Shown here one piece after another: positions 55,228 to 64,000 of a stretch of DNA of 64,000 bases. Position 1 is the first letter of the stretch, and each line of letters starts with the position of its first letter. The notes under the pieces are model-generated. The model made no database searches and was not told where the DNA came from. It worked only from the letters and a program-made list of their open reading frames with translations. This DNA is from Methanosarcina baikalica (GTDB lineage Archaea > Halobacteriota > Methanosarcinia > Methanosarcinales > Methanosarcinaceae): positions 26,489 through 90,488 of the forward strand of contig NZ_JAVKPK010000004.1 in NCBI RefSeq assembly GCF_031461075.1. The letters run 5' to 3'. The translations under genes were made by a program, and so were the position numbers.

Positions 55228-55500
55228 TTACTTTGTAAAAATTATTTCCATGCCTGCAAAGAGGAAACTAGCAACAAAACATATTATCAGAGGGTAAATT
55301 CCCATATCCATGGAATCCACCGAAAAATGATCTTCTTCAGCGGAAACCAGTAACATTTCCTTCATACCCAGAAGGACAATGAGCCCCACAACCGTTATCT
55401 TATAATATTCAGGGATTCCAAAATCCGTTGAGAGAAAACAGATGCCCAAATCAGGAAAAGAACTTCCCGTCATAAACTCTTCCATACCCATGCCAATCAT
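55228..55500 (-). CDS. small membrane protein, unknown
   Basis: 90 residues with two hydrophobic helices (about 33-50, ITVVGLIVLLGMKEMLLVSA; about 70-86, YPLIICFVASFLFAGMEIIF). The N-terminus is methionine-rich and could start at several ATGs. No family is recognised. It stands alone between the DUF354 operon and UDP-glucose dehydrogenase. Confidence 0.5.
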   Translation of the reverse strand: MIGMGMEEFMTGSSFPDLGICFLSTDFGIPEYYKITVVGLIVLLGMKEMLLVSAEEDHFSVDSMDMGIYPLIICFVASFLFAGMEIIFTK

Positions 55501-55740
55501 TGAAAGTATTATAAATCCCCCAAAGTCTCTGTAAAGAAATTGTTAGAACTGTACTAAATCCTAACTATAGAAGGTATAAACATCTAAACTATATAAATAT
55601 AGGAATAGGGACGAAAGCATTAATTATATAAAGCCTGATAGACTGGCAATTTACCGAGGAGATTCAGAGAGTGGCCTATCAAAAAATAAATAAGAATTGG
55701 AATTGATCACCTCTGCAATTTCCAATAAAGAGGTTTAATC

Positions 55741-57024
55741 ATGAAAATTTCCGTTATAGGTTCAGGGTACGTGGGTTCAGTCACCGCCGCATGCTTTGCA
55801 GAAGTGGGGCATGAAGTAGTCTGTGTAGATATTGACAAGAAAAAAATGGAGCAGATAAATGCAGGCATCCCCCCTATTTATGAGGAAGGGCTTGGAGAAC
55901 TTTTGAGAAAGTATGCCGGAAAGAGACTTATTGCAACCAATGATTATGAATCTGCAATCAGAGAAACAGATATTTCATTTATCTGCGTAGGAACTCCCTC
56001 AGCAGAAGATGGAAGTATAGACCTTTCAATCGTCCGCGCGGCGACAGCAAGTATCGGGGCGGCCCTTGCAAAGAAAGAGAGGTACCATGTAGTAGTTGTA
56101 AAAAGTACAGTTGTACCCGAAACAACTGAGAAGTTTGTACTCCCTGTTCTTGAAGAAACTTCAGGAAAAATAGCCGGAAAAGATTTTGGAGTCGCAATGA
56201 ACCCCGAATTCCTCAGGGAAGGGAAAGCAGTTTACGACTTCATGCATCCTGACAAAATAGTTATTGGAGCAATTGACCAGAAATCAGGAGACCTGGTCTC
56301 GGAACTTTACCGGACCTTTGAATGTAAAGTCACCCGCTCGAATCCGTCAACAGCGGAAATGATCAAATACGCAAATAACTCTCTCCTTGCAACCAAGATA
56401 TCCTTTGCCAATGAGATAGGAAATATCTGCAAAAAACTAGGAGTAGATACATACGAGGTTATGGAAGCAGTGGGAAAGGATTCAAGGATATCTCCGAAGT
56501 TTTTAAACTCAGGAGCAGGATTTGGAGGGTCCTGCTTTCCAAAGGATGTGAAAGCCCTTATAGGAAAAGCAAAAGAAATAGGATATTCACCCATACTTCT
56601 GGAATCCGTAATTGGCGTAAACGAAAAACAACCGCTTCTGATGATAGAAATTCTCCAGAGAAAAATAGGAGACCTTAAGGGCAAAAAAATTACACTCCTT
56701 GGCCTTGCCTTTAAAAACGAGACGGACGATATAAGAGAATCCAGATCTATCCCTGTCATTGCTGAACTTCTCAGACTTGGAGCAAAGGTTTCGGCTTATG
56801 ACCCGATGGCAACCGCGAACATGAAACGGATTTTTCCGACAATTGAATACTCTGGGAAAGCTAAAGACGCTCTTGAGAGTGCTGATGCCTGTCTTGTGAT
56901 GACAGAATGGGACGAGTTTAAGCAGCTGGAGTCTGAATTCGCAGCCATGAAAGGAAAGGTAGTAATTGACGGAAGACGGGTAATTAAAGCGAAAAGTATA
57001 GATTATGAGGGGCTCTGCTGGTAA
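55741..57024 (+). CDS. UDP-glucose/UDP-sugar 6-dehydrogenase
   Basis: 427 residues, full length. The enzyme oxidises UDP-glucose (or a UDP-HexNAc) to the uronic acid with NAD+. Motifs: GSGYVGSVTAACFAEVGHEV (NAD site), VVKSTVVPETTEKF, NPEFLREGKAVYDF, GAGFGGSCFPKDVKAL with catalytic Cys265, and the C-terminal GLAFKNETDDIRESRSIPVI. Its opposite-strand neighbour is a UTP-glucose-1-phosphate uridylyltransferase, so the pair would give UDP-glucuronate from glucose-1-phosphate. UDP-glucose is the favoured substrate but is not proved. A hairpin overlaps the stop codon. Confidence 0.93.
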   Translation: MKISVIGSGYVGSVTAACFAEVGHEVVCVDIDKKKMEQINAGIPPIYEEGLGELLRKYAGKRLIATNDYESAIRETDISFICVGTPSAEDGSIDLSIVRAATASIGAALAKKERYHVVVVKSTVVPETTEKFVLPVLEETSGKIAGKDFGVAMNPEFLREGKAVYDFMHPDKIVIGAIDQKSGDLVSELYRTFECKVTRSNPSTAEMIKYANNSLLATKISFANEIGNICKKLGVDTYEVMEAVGKDSRISPKFLNSGAGFGGSCFPKDVKALIGKAKEIGYSPILLESVIGVNEKQPLLMIEILQRKIGDLKGKKITLLGLAFKNETDDIRESRSIPVIAELLRLGAKVSAYDPMATANMKRIFPTIEYSGKAKDALESADACLVMTEWDEFKQLESEFAAMKGKVVIDGRRVIKAKSIDYEGLCW

Positions 57025-57046
57025 AAACCGGCAGAAATTATTTTCC
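57015..57046 (+). terminator. hairpin terminator overlapping the dehydrogenase stop codon
   Basis: CTGCTGGT (57015-57022) pairs with ACCGGCAG (57027-57034) including one G-T wobble, loop AAAA, followed by AAATTATTTTCC. The stop codon TAA at 57022-57024 lies in the stem-loop. Confidence 0.5.
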
Positions 57047-57107
57047 AATTTTATTCAGAGTTTATATAGTTTAAATTTTCTGCTCCTTAACCGCCTTATT
57101 ATCGAGT

Positions 57108-57995
57108 CTACTTTTTTGCGAGATCCTTTTCCACAGCCAAAATTTCTCCGATATATTCAAGTATATCTTCCCTGAGGTTTTCGTTTTTAAGGGCAAAATC
57201 CACGATTGATTTTACGTACCCCAGTCTGTCCCCGGTATCGAACCTTTTTCCTTTGAATCTGCAGGCGTATATCATCTGAGTCCTGTTCAGAGCCCTGATT
57301 CCATCAGTAAGCTGGATTTCACTTCCAATTCCTGCCCCTGCATCTCTTATGCAGTCAAAGATTTCAGGGGTGAAAACGTAACGGCCAATCGCCCCCATGT
57401 TTGAAGGAGCTGCTTCAGGCGATGGTTTTTCGACAATATCCTCCAGTACATAAAGAGAATCATTAAGAGGTTTCCCCTTTATGATCCCGTAGCTGCTTAA
57501 TTTTTCATAAGGGACTTCTTCCACTGCAAGCGTAGATCTTCCATATTTTTCAAAATTTTCAATGAGCTGGGCAGTACAGGGCTTATCATTCACAATAATA
57601 TCATCCCCGAGAAGGACCGCAAAAGGCTCATTTCCAATGTGTTTTTCTGCCCTGAGGACCGCATCTCCAAGCCCATTGGGCTCTTTCTGGCGGATATAAT
57701 GAATATCCACAAGGGAAGAAACGTCCCTGACTAGCTTGAGAAGTTCAGTATTGTGCTTCTTCGCAAGGTGCATCTCAAGTTCGGGAGAATCATCGAAATA
57801 ATCCTCAATTGCCCGTTTTCCCCGGCCTGTGATAATGATAATGTCTTCAATTCCTGAGGCAATAGCTTCCTCTACAACGTACTGGATTACAGGTGTGTCA
57901 ATAATAGGAAGCATCTCTTTTGGCATTGACTTGGTGGCAGGCAGGAAGCGGGTCCCAAGACCGGCCGCCGGAATAATTGCTTTTTTTACAGTCAA
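57108..57995 (-). CDS. galU: UTP-glucose-1-phosphate uridylyltransferase
   Basis: 295 residues, TTG start after GGAGAG. It makes UDP-glucose from UTP and glucose-1-phosphate. Motifs: AIIPAAGLGTRFLPATKSMP (nucleotide site), KEMLPIIDTPVIQYVVEEAI, EPNGLGDAVLRAEKHIG, AVLLGDDIIV and GRYVFTPEIFDCI, ending with GKRFDTGDRLGYVKSIVDFA. It converges with the UDP-glucose dehydrogenase gene and is divergent from the epimerase (201-base gap), a sugar-nucleotide cluster. Confidence 0.95.
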   Translation of the reverse strand: MTVKKAIIPAAGLGTRFLPATKSMPKEMLPIIDTPVIQYVVEEAIASGIEDIIIITGRGKRAIEDYFDDSPELEMHLAKKHNTELLKLVRDVSSLVDIHYIRQKEPNGLGDAVLRAEKHIGNEPFAVLLGDDIIVNDKPCTAQLIENFEKYGRSTLAVEEVPYEKLSSYGIIKGKPLNDSLYVLEDIVEKPSPEAAPSNMGAIGRYVFTPEIFDCIRDAGAGIGSEIQLTDGIRALNRTQMIYACRFKGKRFDTGDRLGYVKSIVDFALKNENLREDILEYIGEILAVEKDLAKK

Positions 57996-58196
57996 AATAA
58001 ACTCTCCGGTAAAGGAAATTCGGTGAAAAGGTTATTATTACAGTTGAGTTTAAGTACTTTTTATCTATGACATATTTAATTTTTCCCTCATCGTTTACAC
58101 AGCCTAATAGGGAGAATGAGGTAAAAATGTTTTCGGATTACCTGAACAAAGTACAAAATATTAATAGGGAAAGAAAGATTATTTGGAGGATTTTCC

Positions 58197-59147
58197 ATGC
58201 CCGCAAAGAATAAAATACTTGTGACAGGGGGAGCCGGCTTTATAGGGAGCCACCTGGTAGACCGCCTTATAGAAAAAGGAAATCGGATTATCGTGTTTGA
58301 TAACCTGAGCTCAGGAAAAATGGAATTTATAGAGCACCATCTTGAAAACCAGGACTTCACTCTGATAAAAGGAGATCTTCTTAACCAGGAAGCGATAGAA
58401 AAGGCCTGTAAAGATATCGATCTCGTTTGCCATGTGGCTGCAAATCCTGATGTCAGGCTCGGGGCTTCAAATACTAAAGTCCATTTAGATCAGAATATTC
58501 TGGCAACCTACAATCTTTTGGAAGCTATGAGGAAAAACAATATTAAAAAAATTGCATTTACTTCCACATCTACAGTTTATGGGGAAGCGAACATTATACC
58601 CACTCCGGAAGATTATGGCCCTCTTATCCCCATATCCCTTTACGGTGCTTCCAAAATGGCCTGTGAGGCCCTTATTACCTCATACTCCCATACTTTCGAC
58701 ATGCAGGCCTGGATCTTTCGTTTTGCAAATATTGTTGGTCCACGCAGCACACATGGAATTACTGTTGACTTTATAAGAAAGCTACAGGAAAACCCCAATC
58801 TACTGGAGATCCTAGGTGATGGCAAACAGGAAAAGTCCTACCTTCATGTATCGGAATGCGTCGATGCGATATTGTATTTAATAGAGGAAAGTAAAGAAAA
58901 GGTAAATATCTTCAATGTTGGCTCCGAAGATACCATCAGTGCCACAGAAATCGGAAAAGCTGTTACAGAAGAGATGGGGTTTTCTGATGTTGAATTTATA
59001 TATACTGGAGGAAGCCGCGGCTGGAAAGGTGATGTGCCAAGGATGAGGCTGGGGATCGAAAAAATGAAAAATTTGGGGTGGAAGCCTGGATATACATCGG
59101 AGAGAAGCGTGAGGGAAACGGCAAGGGCATTACTTAGAGTTAACTAA
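58197..59147 (+). CDS. GalE-like NAD-dependent sugar-nucleotide epimerase
   Basis: 316 residues. Extended SDR: VTGGAGFIGSHLVDRL (NAD site), AANPDVRLG, AFTSTSTVYGEA and the catalytic YGASK (Tyr149, Lys153). It converts a UDP-hexose or UDP-HexNAc at C4, or acts as a dehydratase; the substrate is not set. ATG follows TTTGGAGGATTTTCC. The stop codon TAA (59145-59147) is also the left target duplication of the MITE-like element, so the 3' end of the mRNA now carries that element. It is monocistronic as seen. Confidence 0.92.
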   Translation: MPAKNKILVTGGAGFIGSHLVDRLIEKGNRIIVFDNLSSGKMEFIEHHLENQDFTLIKGDLLNQEAIEKACKDIDLVCHVAANPDVRLGASNTKVHLDQNILATYNLLEAMRKNNIKKIAFTSTSTVYGEANIIPTPEDYGPLIPISLYGASKMACEALITSYSHTFDMQAWIFRFANIVGPRSTHGITVDFIRKLQENPNLLEILGDGKQEKSYLHVSECVDAILYLIEESKEKVNIFNVGSEDTISATEIGKAVTEEMGFSDVEFIYTGGSRGWKGDVPRMRLGIEKMKNLGWKPGYTSERSVRETARALLRVN

Positions 59148-59281
59148 GAGCCTATCCGAAAAGTGTTGTTACCTACTGTAACTTTTACAATTGACAATAT
59201 GTACAACCGGAAAGGATGCCGATATTATAGGCCTATCGTAACTTTTCAACATGCGTTAATGACTTTTCGGATAGGCTCTAA
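59145..59281. mobile_element. MITE-like element at the epimerase stop codon, TAA target duplication
   Basis: GAGCCTATCCGAAAAGT (59148-59164) is the exact reverse complement of ACTTTTCGGATAGGCTC (59262-59278). TAA is present on both sides (59145-59147 and 59279-59281). The 131-base element has no open frame. The ends and the three-base TNA-type duplication fit a miniature derived from an IS5-family element of the ISL2/IS1031 kind. Confidence 0.75.
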
Positions 59282-59591
59282 GTGGAATGATTCCCATTCC
59301 AGTTTTTCCAAATTAAGTTTTTGTTGGCCAAACGTAAAAATCGAGATATCAGGGCTTTTACGGCCGGCATACCTTTTTTTGAGATTCTCCCTGTAGATGA
59401 AAAATGAAATCACAAATATTAGAGGTCACGAGAAATAACAAAGGAGTTTTATATAAATCTTAGAGATCCCAGTGGAATTGATTTTGCAGTCTACGATAGA
59501 AGAAAATATAAAATCGTTTTTGAAGGGCAGGGTAGATATACACAGTAATTGCTGGAAAAAAATTCTTAAAATCTTGAGAATAAAAGGTAAA
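59282..59591. other. intergenic region after the MITE-like element
   Basis: About 310 bases. A short coding-like run (NLRDPSGIDFAVYDRRKYKI, near 59450-59550) has no start and is probably a remnant. It is otherwise AT-rich with no gene. Confidence 0.35.
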
Positions 59592-61061
59592 TTATTGCCT
59601 GGCTTCATTTTCGACTCTAAATAAATATCTTCGTATTAAATAGATCTCATGGTCGCTGAAGCCGCCGACCAAAAACATCACAACCAGATAGATAAGTAAA
59701 CCCATACCTGCAATCTCAAAAAGCTCAAAAATGCTTGAGATAACGAAATGGGAAACAAAGATATACATCGCCATAGAGGACAAGATGCTTTTCGCAATGT
59801 CATGAAAATAAAAATCGAGTTTAAAATGTTTTAAGGAGATACGCATACAAAGCACAGCCAGTAAAAAGTAGGAAATTAAGGTTGAGAGTGAAGCACCGAC
59901 AATCCCGACAGAAGGTATCAGAAGAAGGTTGATCAATACGTTCGAAACCGCTGCAATAATATTGATGTAAGTCGTAGCTTTCGTTTTTTTGACAAGGAAC
60001 ATTGTATTGACGAAGATCTGGAAGATTCCTGCCAGAAGACCGGAAAGGGCGGTAATCGGGATTACAACCCAGCCCGAAATAAAATCCTCAGTGGTAAGGA
60101 TTCCAAGCAAAGGTTTTGCAAGAGCTGAAAGCCCAAAGACCGCAGGGATGGAAATAAGAAGGAAATATCTCAAAGAATGAGACATGTAAATTCGTACTTC
60201 ATCCATTTTATTTTCATCAAATAGCTTTGATAGTTCAGGAAGAAGAATGAGTTGAAGAGGGCTTACAAAAAGTTGTATAAGGTTACCGATTGAACAGGCA
60301 GCCGAATATACGCCCACGCTTCTAAGACCGAGAAAATAGGTAACCAGATATCTGTCACTTGATTCAGTAACCCATCTTATAAGCGCATTGGGAGTTAGCG
60401 GTAGAGAAAATTGCAGATACTCCTTTATATAAGTAAACCGGGGGATAATGAATCCTATCTGAGATATTATAGTTAGAAGAGCAATCAAGAAAATGAGACC
60501 CTGTACCAATAAAGTAGCCGCTATTACACCAAGAAGCCCATACCCCATTTTGAGAAGAACGAGAATAAAAAATAATTTCCCAAATGTTTCAAAAAGGGTA
60601 AGATAAGAAAATTTCTGGATCTGCCTGAAGACCCTGAAATAAAAAAGAGATACAGGCTCGATTACATTCAAGAGAATCAAAAGAGAACCTGCCTGGATGA
60701 AATAGGTTGCCCCGGGATCCTTGAAACCGAATGTTGCAAGAGGTTCTGCAAACGTATACAGCAAAAAAGAGGCAAGAAGACCAGACATAGTCACGAAAAA
60801 AAGAATGGAGTAGACAGCTTCTTTTATTATTCTCGTTTCTGTTTCAGAAGATAAAAACCTGACAAGCCCCATAGAAAGACCCATAAGTGCAAGTGGGGAG
60901 ATAAGGGATACTGTGATATTGATCTGGGCCCAGAGTCCGTAGTCATATGTTCCAAGGGTTTTTGTGATTATCGGGAGTAGGAAAAAAGTGCCCAGGCTTG
61001 TAAGTATCTGAACTGTCCCGATAAAGCCAACATCCTTTGCAAACTTTTGATATGACAACAT
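59592..61061 (-). CDS. Wzx-like polysaccharide flippase
   Basis: 489 residues with about 14 membrane segments. N-terminus FAKDVGFIGTVQILTSLGTF, then LLPIITKTLGTYDYGLWAQI, is the MATE/Wzx signature. It would flip lipid-linked oligosaccharide repeat units. It is only distantly similar to the 47301 flippase. The start ATG lies directly after AGGTGAT, so the TTG one codon later may be used. It converges with the epimerase. Confidence 0.9.
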   Translation of the reverse strand: MLSYQKFAKDVGFIGTVQILTSLGTFFLLPIITKTLGTYDYGLWAQINITVSLISPLALMGLSMGLVRFLSSETETRIIKEAVYSILFFVTMSGLLASFLLYTFAEPLATFGFKDPGATYFIQAGSLLILLNVIEPVSLFYFRVFRQIQKFSYLTLFETFGKLFFILVLLKMGYGLLGVIAATLLVQGLIFLIALLTIISQIGFIIPRFTYIKEYLQFSLPLTPNALIRWVTESSDRYLVTYFLGLRSVGVYSAACSIGNLIQLFVSPLQLILLPELSKLFDENKMDEVRIYMSHSLRYFLLISIPAVFGLSALAKPLLGILTTEDFISGWVVIPITALSGLLAGIFQIFVNTMFLVKKTKATTYINIIAAVSNVLINLLLIPSVGIVGASLSTLISYFLLAVLCMRISLKHFKLDFYFHDIAKSILSSMAMYIFVSHFVISSIFELFEIAGMGLLIYLVVMFLVGGFSDHEIYLIRRYLFRVENEARQ

Positions 61062-61508
61062 ATCACCTTAAAAGGAATCCTTTTTTAACGATTTATGATT
61101 GAAGAAAGTTACGAAAATAGTCTTAACGAAGATTTCTCTTATGATTTGACCAACTCATTATTCAAAACCTGATATTTAAATCCTTTTGGACGCTGATTAT
61201 ATTTCTCAGGTTCCAATCTCTCCGTAGAAGTTATATTTATAACCATAGCACAATAAGTTTTTTTCATACAAAATACCTTAATTTCGAATCAGAAAGTTGG
61301 AGATATCATACTTATATTCAGCGTTAACTTTAAGTTTATTTCGACAGCATTCTTTTCAACAAAAACCAGACTCCAACGAACCCAATAAGGGATTTCTATA
61401 AAAGATAAAAGCCTTTGTGTTTAGATAAATTTTTATAAAAGTTTGGAGGCATGTAGTCGTCTCTATAATATTCAGTCGATAGTATATATGTAGCAATAAT
61501 TTAGATTT
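61062..61508. other. intergenic region upstream of the flippase
   Basis: About 450 AT-rich bases with no gene. TATA-like runs near 61480 precede the transposase remnant. Confidence 0.35.
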
Positions 61509-61679
61509 ATGGAGAAAAGGAAGGCAAAACCAAAGTTTACTGATATTGCGTGTCCCAACAAGGCCTGTAAATTTCATGGTGGTTCTGGACAAGGAAAGAT
61601 GGTAAATAATGAAACATATGAGATCAACAACGGGAGAGTTTGAAAATATCTCTGCCGCATTTGCTGCAGATTATTATAA
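61509..61679 (+). pseudogene. N-terminal remnant of an IS1-like transposase
   Basis: ATG at 61509 opens 44 codons (MEKRKAKPKFTDIACPNKAC, then KFHGGSGQGK) to a TGA at 61641. Translation beyond it gives KYLCRICCRLL and then stops. The paired CPNKAC and CRIC cysteines form a zinc ribbon as at the N-terminus of IS1-type (InsA-like) transposases. The catalytic part is missing and no inverted repeats are seen. Confidence 0.5.
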
Positions 61680-62226
61680 TGATCGTCTAAATACTTATAT
61701 ATAATTTAGGCAAAGATAAATCTGTCTTCGAATTAGCCTTGAAAAGATTATAAAAGTTTACTTTTTACTATAGGGTTCTCCAAAATCAGCGTGTAAACTG
61801 AGAATAAAAATGCTCATTTTAGGAAATAGATAATGACCAGAGTTCCCCAATAAAAAACACTCTTAAAATCCAGAAATAAATTAAATTAATCCCCAAAGGG
61901 AATCAAGAAACTAATATGTTTTCACATAAAAACTAAGTTCCGCTTTTTTAGGTGCATAACCTTCTCATGATATCGAATTGTATGCATAAACATAAGCACA
62001 GGAATTGCAGCTTCTAATTTCAAACTCACATTATCTGACTTATCAGACTGGTGGAATTAGGCATATGCGCCTAAAATTTGGGAACTCAGGTCAAAAGGAT
62101 TCTTCTTATTAGAGAATTCTTAAAACTCATATTTTTTACCTGGTAAAAGGAGATGTCTCCCATCCGGCACTCAAAAACTTACCACTGGACCGGAAGTCAT
62201 GGAAATCTCCTTTAAGGACACAAACT
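61680..62226. other. intergenic region downstream of the truncated disaggregatase-family gene
   Basis: About 550 AT-rich bases. AAAGGAGAT (62147-62155) and ATCTCCTTT (62206-62214) form a widely spaced inverted repeat close to the end of the following gene, perhaps part of its 3' structure. No gene is recognised. Confidence 0.4.
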
Positions 62227-64000
62227 TTAGCTGTAAGCTAGATTCAGTTTTGGAACCTGGCTCACGTTTCCGCAGTCAGCACTGTAGAATGCGATATAAT
62301 TATCACTTTCATTGCTGACTTTTATCAGGAAACCAGTGTTTGCGTACTTGCCGCTAACATACTCTTTTACAAGGTCAGTTACATTGAGCTCACAGTAACT
62401 ATTATATGGTAAGTCGTCGGCTCTCAGAGTTAATGTAGCATATGGAGTGCTACCCTGTAAGACACCTTTCTTGTCATACCAGTCCCCGCCTGCGTTATTC
62501 CAGGCAGTGCCGATGTCTTTTTTATTCCAGCTCACATAACTGGAGTTCCAGGCAGAGGCAGGCCTGTAGACCTCAATGACAGTATCTTTCGAACGTGAGC
62601 TGAGAGGATAATACCAGAAAAGGGAAAGAGTTGCATTTTTCACCGTCGTGGCACTGGGGTATTCGCTCAGGTTAAATAACATAACGCTTCTGTACCTGCC
62701 AACACCGCTCATTTCTCCAACATCGATAAATGATTTATCCGAAAAGACATCCTCAGGAGAAGCTTCACGAAGGCGGTTGTCCTTTGAGCCAGTAATAGTT
62801 GCATTTAAAGGTACTCTTTTTGTAATAGTAAGCTTAGGTACATGGCTCACGTTTCCACATTCGAAACTGTAGAAAGCAATATAATTGTTACTTTCATTGC
62901 GGGCTTTTATAAGGAAACCTGTGTTTGAGTATTTGCCGCTTACATAATCTTTTACAAGATCAGTTACGTTGATCTCACAGTATCTGTTATCGGGTAAACT
63001 GCTGGTTTTCAGGGTTAATGTAGCATATGGAACGCTGCCCTGTAAAACATCATTCTTGTCATACCAGTCTCCTCCGGAATTAACCCAGGTAACGCCTTTA
63101 TTTTGTTTATTCCAGCTCACATAGTTGGGATTCCATGCAATAGGCCTGTAGACTTCAATAACAGTGTCATTTGGCCGTGGAATGGGCGGATAATACCAGA
63201 AGAGGGAAAGGGTTACGCTGCTAATTTCAGTAGCATTGGTGTATTCGCTTACGTTAAACCATATAACATCCCTGTAGCTACCGAAGTTGCTCATTCCTCC
63301 AACATCAAGAAACGATTTATCCGAAAAGACATCTTCAGGAGAAACCTCGCGGAGGCGGTTATCGTATGCCTTTCCAGAGAAATTCCAGGGGAGTTCTTTT
63401 TCGATTACATTTATTTTTGTAGTATCAGAGTCATTGAGATTACCATCGCTCGCTTTAAAGAGAATATTGTACGACCCATCCTGCCCACCTGCAGGAATCC
63501 AGTTGAAAAATCCTGAATTCTCGTTGAGGTTTGCACCAGAAGGAAGGTATGGTGATGAATAGGAAAGTTTGTCTCCATCTGCATCAGAAGCCTTCACTGT
63601 AAAGCTCAGATTTTCTCTGATCTTAACGGTAATATTGGAAATGGATTCAATTACGGGAGCTTGATTATCATCCAGTTTAGAGGTCCCTGATTTTGATGCA
63701 TAGACTGTGTTCCCATATCTCCCTATGTTGATCCTGTTTCCATTATTTTCAGGTTCATTAGAATAGTCAGAGGACGGATATCCTGCATCAATGCAAGGAG
63801 AACTCACTTTGTCTTTAACCCAGGTTTTTCCATTCCATCTTCCACTTGTTGATTTCAGGTGATAATCATGTTTTTTCTGGTCTGCAAATAGTGGGTTTAC
63901 GTAAATATCGCCTTTCGATGTGCAGTTTTTATAGTTGCCTGCTGAATTATTGTAAAGACAGTTATTTTGAAGCACAAATTTATGTGTTGAAGGTAAGTAA
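62227..64000 (-). CDS. disaggregatase-family secreted protein, C-terminal part (runs off the window)
   Basis: The frame is open through 64000, so the start lies outside. The visible 590 residues begin in the last beta-helix rungs (LQNNCLYNNSAGNYKNCTSK, FADQKKHDYHLKSTSGRWNG), which match the C-terminal part of the 37143 protein. An Ig/cadherin-like domain follows (APVIESISNITVKIRENLSF ... ILFKASDGNLNDSDTTKI). Then come two disaggregatase-related domains (DNRLREVSPEDVFSDKSFLD and DNRLREASPEDVFSDKSFID), each ending NTGFLIKxxNESxNYIAFYS. This is the fullest member of the family in the window. It is likely secreted and matrix-acting. Confidence 0.85.
   Translation of the reverse strand, partial: YLPSTHKFVLQNNCLYNNSAGNYKNCTSKGDIYVNPLFADQKKHDYHLKSTSGRWNGKTWVKDKVSSPCIDAGYPSSDYSNEPENNGNRINIGRYGNTVYASKSGTSKLDDNQAPVIESISNITVKIRENLSFTVKASDADGDKLSYSSPYLPSGANLNENSGFFNWIPAGGQDGSYNILFKASDGNLNDSDTTKINVIEKELPWNFSGKAYDNRLREVSPEDVFSDKSFLDVGGMSNFGSYRDVIWFNVSEYTNATEISSVTLSLFWYYPPIPRPNDTVIEVYRPIAWNPNYVSWNKQNKGVTWVNSGGDWYDKNDVLQGSVPYATLTLKTSSLPDNRYCEINVTDLVKDYVSGKYSNTGFLIKARNESNNYIAFYSFECGNVSHVPKLTITKRVPLNATITGSKDNRLREASPEDVFSDKSFIDVGEMSGVGRYRSVMLFNLSEYPSATTVKNATLSLFWYYPLSSRSKDTVIEVYRPASAWNSSYVSWNKKDIGTAWNNAGGDWYDKKGVLQGSTPYATLTLRADDLPYNSYCELNVTDLVKEYVSGKYANTGFLIKVSNESDNYIAFYSADCGNVSQVPKLNLAYS

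Noticed and set aside
1..64000. CRISPR array
   Set aside because: No regularly spaced repeats of 24-40 bases with unique spacers were seen; tandem repeats at 8686, 48861 and 50275 have no spacers.

Overview
The window is a piece of a Methanosarcina-type methanogenic archaeon chromosome. The evidence is the methyltransferase operon (mtrB-A-F-G-H), F420-dependent methylene-H4MPT dehydrogenase (mtd), methanofuran synthesis (mfnB), a TgtA archaeosine transglycosylase lacking its C-terminal PUA part, an archaeal thermosome, several methanogen-only DUF families (DUF473, DUF2111), and proteins carrying the disaggregatase-related domain known from Methanosarcina. I do not assign a species.

Bases 1-32500 are mostly core chromosome. 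The end of the mtr operon closes with a hairpin and a 1 kb non-coding stretch. Then come an RHH-like regulator; RNA repair/splicing (rtcB plus archease); a CDP-alcohol phosphatidyltransferase; a class II aldolase; tRNA-Thr(TGT); an exported beta-helix protein with an apparent ATT start; a redox group (HTH regulator, NapH-like polyferredoxin, large FAD/Fe-S protein); thermosome; DUF473-PAC2 pair; tgtA; a UbiA / geranylgeranyl-reductase-like / radical SAM operon; serB with a coiled-coil protein; mtd; DUF2111 and DUF166; thymidylate kinase; and a HisA-like gene divergent from mfnB.

Bases 32500-64000 are an accessory cell-surface polysaccharide island. It holds two multi-span GT-C-like membrane proteins, two polysaccharide deacetylases plus a broken third, GT2 and GT4 glycosyltransferases, a FemAB/GNAT-like transferase, a DUF354 protein, two Wzx-type flippases, UDP-glucose dehydrogenase, UTP-glucose-1-phosphate uridylyltransferase and a GalE-like epimerase. 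Interleaved are secreted parallel beta-helix proteins of the disaggregatase-associated family, three substantial copies and one fragment. GalU, UDP-glucose dehydrogenase and an epimerase are the enzymes needed to make UDP-glucuronate and an epimerised UDP-sugar, the kind of precursors of the Methanosarcina exopolysaccharide methanochondroitin, while disaggregatase-type proteins degrade that matrix. The island therefore plausibly couples matrix synthesis with matrix remodelling. This is inference from family names and proximity.

The island carries clear decay and rearrangement: a frameshifted second copy of the DUF457-type membrane protein, a frameshifted hexapeptide acyltransferase, a truncated deacetylase, a beta-helix stub, an IS1-like remnant, microsatellites, and a MITE-like element inserted exactly at a stop codon. 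Other points worth a second look are an exact inverted-repeat element at 24.5 kb, a GT2 gene with no standard start codon overlapping the upstream deacetylase, a duplicated start region in front of mtd, and a small hairpin mini-ORF behind mtd.
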